Assembly (NCBI GenBank): GCA_017460245.1 | Contig: JAFUBK010000108.1 | Location: 1-6,234, forward strand | Length of the DNA: 6,234 bases | Source: Bacilli bacterium | Lineage (GTDB): Bacteria; Bacillota_I; Bacilli_A; RF39; UBA660 | Direction of reading: 5' to 3' | The notes under the pieces: generated by a model | Databases searched by the model: none | Told to the model about the DNA's origin: nothing | What the model saw: the letters and a program-made list of their open reading frames with translations, nothing else | Made by a program: the position numbers and the translations under genes | Part shown: piece after piece, positions 5,813 to 6,234 of the stretch | Position numbering within the stretch: position 1 is the first letter of the stretch | Layout: each line of letters opens with the position of its first letter

Positions 5813-6103
5813 ATGAGAAAATATGAAATTATGTTTATCGTTAGACCTACATTAGGAGAAGATGAAATAAAAAAAGTTATTAAAGACTTTGGAAAAATTT
5901 TAACTTCTAATGGGGCGAAAATTGTCAACGAAAAAGATATGGGCCAAAGAGAACTTGCTTATGAAATTAAGAAGTTTAAGACTGGTTATTATTATGTTTA
6001 CAATGTTGAAGCTAAAGACGATGCAGCTACTAAAGAGTTTGATCGTTTAGCTTTAATTAGTAAAGACGTAATTAGACACTTAATTGTTAGAGAAGAAGAT
6101 TAA
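5813..6103 (+). CDS. rpsF: 30S ribosomal protein S6
   Basis: S6 sits on the platform of the 30S subunit and binds 16S rRNA together with S18. The 96-residue length is typical of Gram-positive S6. The sequence is a full match to the family pattern: MRKYEIMFIVRPTLGEDE at the N-terminus (first beta strand), a helix at about 16-32, then GQRELAYEIKKFKTGYYYVY (44-63) covering the conserved RxLAY strand and the K-x-G-x-Y strand. A second helix contains FDRLALISKDVIRHLIVRE near the end. There is no acidic Glu-rich tail of the E. coli type. The start is fixed by GGAGG at 5801-5805, seven bases upstream. The gene leads the rpsF-ssb operon and probably carries its own autoregulatory leader. Confidence 0.98.
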   Translation: MRKYEIMFIVRPTLGEDEIKKVIKDFGKILTSNGAKIVNEKDMGQRELAYEIKKFKTGYYYVYNVEAKDDAATKEFDRLALISKDVIRHLIVREED

Positions 6104-6118
6104 GAAAGAGGTACAATA

Positions 6119-6234
6119 ATGAACAGAGTTTGTTTAGTTGGCAGATTAACTGCTAAGCCAGAATTAAGATATACAGGTTCTAATGTTGCTTATACTCGTT
6201 TTTCAGTGGCAGTTAATAGAACTTTTAGTAATGC
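6119..6234 (+). CDS. ssb: Single-stranded DNA-binding protein (N-terminal part, cut by window end)
   Basis: The frame opens with MNRVCLVGRLTAKPELRYT and continues to VAVNRTFSN, the first 38 residues of the OB-fold of bacterial SSB, which coats single-stranded DNA in replication, recombination and repair. The MNRV-LVGRL-PELRYT and F-VAVNR patterns are diagnostic. Residue 5 is Cys where most relatives have Val or Ile, a mild oddity. The Shine-Dalgarno AAAGAGGT (6105-6112) has good spacing, and the gap to rpsF is 15 bases with no terminator, so the two are co-transcribed, as in the common rpsF-ssb-rpsR operon. The rest of the OB-fold and the acidic C-terminal tip lie outside the window. Confidence 0.95.
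   Translation, partial: MNRVCLVGRLTAKPELRYTGSNVAYTRFSVAVNRTFSN

Overview
This is a chromosomal window from a low-GC Gram-positive-type bacterium (Firmicutes/Bacilli, possibly a lineage related to Mollicutes). The base composition is strongly AT-rich, the genes are packed with overlaps, and the Shine-Dalgarno sequences are of the AGGAGGTG type. The gene order parA - parB - mscS - DUF951 - ... - ychF - rpsF - ssb is the one known near the replication origin in Bacillus- and Clostridium-like genomes. TGA ends parB and tryptophan is encoded by TGG, so the standard code is used, not the mycoplasma code. I cannot name the species.

Layout. (1) Positions 1-3907 hold a tightly packed plus-strand operon: the 3' part of parA (soj), parB (spo0J), an MscS-type mechanosensitive channel, a small DUF951 protein and an AbgT-family membrane transporter. 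Its junctions are -11, +4, -11 and -17 bp, so much of it is probably translationally coupled. A hairpin with a T tract at 3910-3940 closes it. (2) ychF (3996-5093) has its own short promoter region and ends in a hairpin at 5104-5139 that can work in both directions. (3) A single minus-strand gene (5138-5629) encodes a 163-residue protein with two hydrophobic segments that I do not recognise. It converges on ychF and has a good promoter of its own. (4) A 183-base divergent intergenic region carries the promoter of that gene and an extended -10 promoter for rpsF. It also holds a structured rpsF leader in which the ribosome binding site can be paired away. (5) rpsF (5813-6103) is followed 15 bases later by the start of ssb, cut by the window end at 38 codons. 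rpsR is expected beyond the edge.

How the genes work together. ParA and ParB segregate and organise the origin region. YchF is a ribosome-associated P-loop ATPase, S6 is a 30S protein and SSB serves replication, so most of the window is core information processing. MscS protects against osmotic downshock, and the AbgT-like protein is probably an exporter or importer of a small anionic metabolite. The plus-strand genes show a marked excess of G over C, consistent with a replication fork moving left to right from an origin to the left. The minus-strand gene is then the only lagging-strand gene.

I see no mobile element, CRISPR array, tRNA/rRNA gene or defence system. Nothing here amounts to a clearly new biological system. 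The points most worth a second look are the rpsF leader, the unrecognised minus-strand membrane protein, and the divergent AbgT-type transporter placed in the par operon.
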